Origin: an uncultured Bacteroidota bacterium
GTDB taxonomy: Bacteria > Bacteroidota > Bacteroidia > Chitinophagales > Chitinophagaceae
Length of the DNA stretch: 39,342 bases
Reading direction: 5' to 3'
Assembly (NCBI GenBank): GCA_903831935.1
Contig: CAIKZP010000019.1
Location: 1 to 39,342, forward strand
In this document: piece by piece, positions 37,852 to 39,342 of the stretch
Numbering within the stretch: position 1 is the stretch's first letter
How the letters are laid out: the number at the start of each line of letters is the position of its first letter
Program-made: the position numbers and the translations under genes
The notes under the pieces: generated by a model
What the model was told of the DNA's origin: nothing
The model's database searches: none
The model's input: only the letters and a program-made list of their open reading frames with translations

Positions 37852-39111
37852 TTAGTTGATAATTAAAGTTGGCTCTTTTTTATAAACTAACCATCCCGTT
37901 ACAATAACAGATATAGTAAAATAGGCCAATAATATATTGCTCAATTGGGGATAAGCATTAGATGTTCCAAACCAATCTCCTATATAAATAAGAATTGCAA
38001 TACCAATTGCCGCTTTTAAAAATTCCCAAATTAAAGATGATTTATTGCCATCCATAAAATCAGTTAGTGAATAGATATAAACAAAAATAAATCCACCATA
38101 AATAAATATATTAGGGCTACCAATTGTTGCTAGGTGGCCTAAAAAATAACTGACAAATGCAAAAAGCATCATTAGTTGTATCCATGTTAAAATTGAAATT
38201 AGGGTTGAATTTTTTGTATCATATTTATCAAAATTATGAATGTCGTCAATTTTATAAACAGGATATTTTTCTACTACATCTGCTGGTCTCCAACCTGTTG
38301 GCATGAACCAAATACGTAGTTTGTCTTTAATGCTATTTGCACGCCAAGCATCTGTAATTAACAACCACATGTGAACGAAGTTAATTTTAAAAGGATTCCA
38401 TGTTCGCATGGGTCTAGTAATGCCATAGATAGGTGTTACGTTTGGTAGTTCTTCTTGGAAAGTTCCAAAAAATCTATCCCATATAATAAATATCTGCCCC
38501 ATATTTTTATCGAGGTATTCTTCGTTAAATGCATGGTGCACGCGGTGATGCGATGGGGTAACAATAATATATTCTAAAAATCCCATTCGGTTAATAAATC
38601 TTGTATGGTACCAGAATTGTGCAAAAAAATGAATGGGTGTAATGGTGGCAATTACTACTGGAGAGATTCCTAATAATGCCGCGGGAATCATAAAGAATGA
38701 AAATATTTTTACAAAAGAAGAAATGGGTTGTCGAACAGCACAAGCTAAATTAAATTCTTCGCTACTATGGTGTACGATATGGCTATTCCAGAAAAAATTA
38801 ATTTTGTGTTCAATTCTATGAATCCAATAATGCGAAAAATCCAATACAACAAAAGCAATTACATAAGTTAACCAAGTTAAATGAATATGAGTAAGTGCAA
38901 TTTTACTTTCTATCCAACCATAACTAATAATAGTAATACTCAATCCTAACACATTTTTAGTAATCATACTCATCGCTGAACTTAGGCTACTAATCATATC
39001 CATTTGAAGTACTTGCTCTTTTGCTTTGTACCAGCCAAACCATTTTTCTAGTAGAATTAAACTAAAAAAAACAGGCATAACAATTAGCAAGATCTTTCCA
39101 TACTGTTCCAT
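37852..39111 (-). CDS. Sterol desaturase/fatty acid hydroxylase-family di-iron oxygenase
   Basis: The 419-residue integral membrane protein has about eight hydrophobic segments. It carries the histidine cluster of the FA_hydroxylase superfamily: DFSHYWIHRIEHK (His94, His98, His102), NSHIVHHSSEEFN (His111, His114, His115), a lone His169 in FWYHTRF, and SHHRVHH (His189, His192, His193). These bind two irons that hydroxylate or desaturate lipid chains with O2. The spacing of the first and last boxes resembles alkylglycerol monooxygenase-type members more than plain C5 sterol desaturases, which is an impression, not proof. It is the first gene of the minus-strand run, 64 nt before the DUF2231 start. 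Whether it belongs functionally to the redox module is unclear. Confidence 0.85.
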   Translation of the reverse strand: MEQYGKILLIVMPVFFSLILLEKWFGWYKAKEQVLQMDMISSLSSAMSMITKNVLGLSITIISYGWIESKIALTHIHLTWLTYVIAFVVLDFSHYWIHRIEHKINFFWNSHIVHHSSEEFNLACAVRQPISSFVKIFSFFMIPAALLGISPVVIATITPIHFFAQFWYHTRFINRMGFLEYIIVTPSHHRVHHAFNEEYLDKNMGQIFIIWDRFFGTFQEELPNVTPIYGITRPMRTWNPFKINFVHMWLLITDAWRANSIKDKLRIWFMPTGWRPADVVEKYPVYKIDDIHNFDKYDTKNSTLISILTWIQLMMLFAFVSYFLGHLATIGSPNIFIYGGFIFVYIYSLTDFMDGNKSSLIWEFLKAAIGIAILIYIGDWFGTSNAYPQLSNILLAYFTISVIVTGWLVYKKEPTLIIN

Positions 39112-39342
39112 ATAAAATTACAGTTTTATGTGTAGAGGGTTTGTTACAAAATAAGTCCTCTCAAATTACAGGTATTTATTTCAATCTTGGCTAAAAAATT
39201 GATCTAAAAGTGTGATTTATTAAAATTAAGATCAAGTTGTGACCAACCGGTAGTTTTGTACCAAAAGATTGGAAGAATCAAGTAAAATGGATGTTTACAG
39301 TGCTGCCGCTTTAATTAACACCGTATTTTTTCTATCTTCATC
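39112..39342. other. Upstream region of the desaturase gene; no supported gene
   Basis: Two frames remain open to the right edge. On the plus strand ATG 39287 starts MDVYSAAALINTVFFLSS. On the minus strand 15 codons end in a stop at 39295 (DEDRKNTVLIKAAAL). Neither is long enough to call. A palindrome centred on ACCAACCGGT lies near 39242-39251. Confidence 0.3.

Noticed and set aside
39287..39342. Start of a plus-strand gene, or end of a minus-strand gene, at the right edge
   Set aside because: Fewer than 20 codons are visible in either case and neither shows a recognisable motif.

Overview
The window is a stretch of a Bacteroidota chromosome (phylum inferred). The evidence is the two SusC/SusD pairs, the many lipoproteins whose signal ends in a Cys followed by Lys/Thr/Asn, the AT-rich composition, and start codons without strong Shine-Dalgarno sequences. 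The mix of fasciclin and DUF5007 lipoproteins beside SusCD, with DUF1501/PSCyt/PSD1 genes, suggests a Chitinophagaceae- or Sphingobacteriales-like member. That finer placement is a guess. I see no tRNA, rRNA, CRISPR array, prophage or intact insertion sequence.

Region 1 (1-9243, + strand) is a run of four closely spaced genes for exported proteins: a DUF6067/GH123-like glycosidase cut by the left edge, a BNR-repeat propeller with a C-terminal PKD domain, a DUF5107-TPR protein, and a secreted protein of unknown function. A hairpin terminator ends the run.

Region 2 (9244-24780, + strand) is a polysaccharide utilisation locus. It holds SusC1, SusD1, a fasciclin lipoprotein and a DUF5007 lipoprotein, then a terminator, then an alpha-L-fucosidase (GH29) and a beta-galactosidase (GH35), then a second terminator, SusC2 and SusD2, closed by a perfect 24-bp inverted repeat. 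Each susC is preceded by the same short module: a near-identical hairpin followed by LacI-family operators centred on CAAACGTTTG (two before susC1, one before susC2). The two uptake units are therefore probably co-regulated by a LacI-type repressor encoded elsewhere. The likely substrate carries terminal alpha-fucose and beta-galactose.

Region 3 (24781-27372) holds a minus-strand SGNH hydrolase, a divergent papain-like lipoprotein, and a 445-nt gap that contains a possible decayed or repeated element.

Region 4 (27373-31677, + strand) starts with a tight three-gene run: a GH109 NAD-dependent alpha-N-acetylgalactosaminidase-like enzyme, a lipoprotein with a GH43/GH32-like five-bladed propeller, and a DUF5009/HGSNAT-like membrane acyltransferase. 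A secreted SGNH esterase follows after 88 nt. Together they suggest handling of acetylated or N-acetylated sugars.

Region 5 (31686-39111, - strand) reads sterol-desaturase-like di-iron oxygenase, then a DUF2231-cytochrome-LRR membrane protein, then a PSCyt1/DUF1549-LamG-DUF1553 protein, then a DUF1501 protein with a twin-arginine signal. The last three overlap or nearly touch and look like one envelope redox module of unknown chemistry. The last 231 nt hold no gene I can support.
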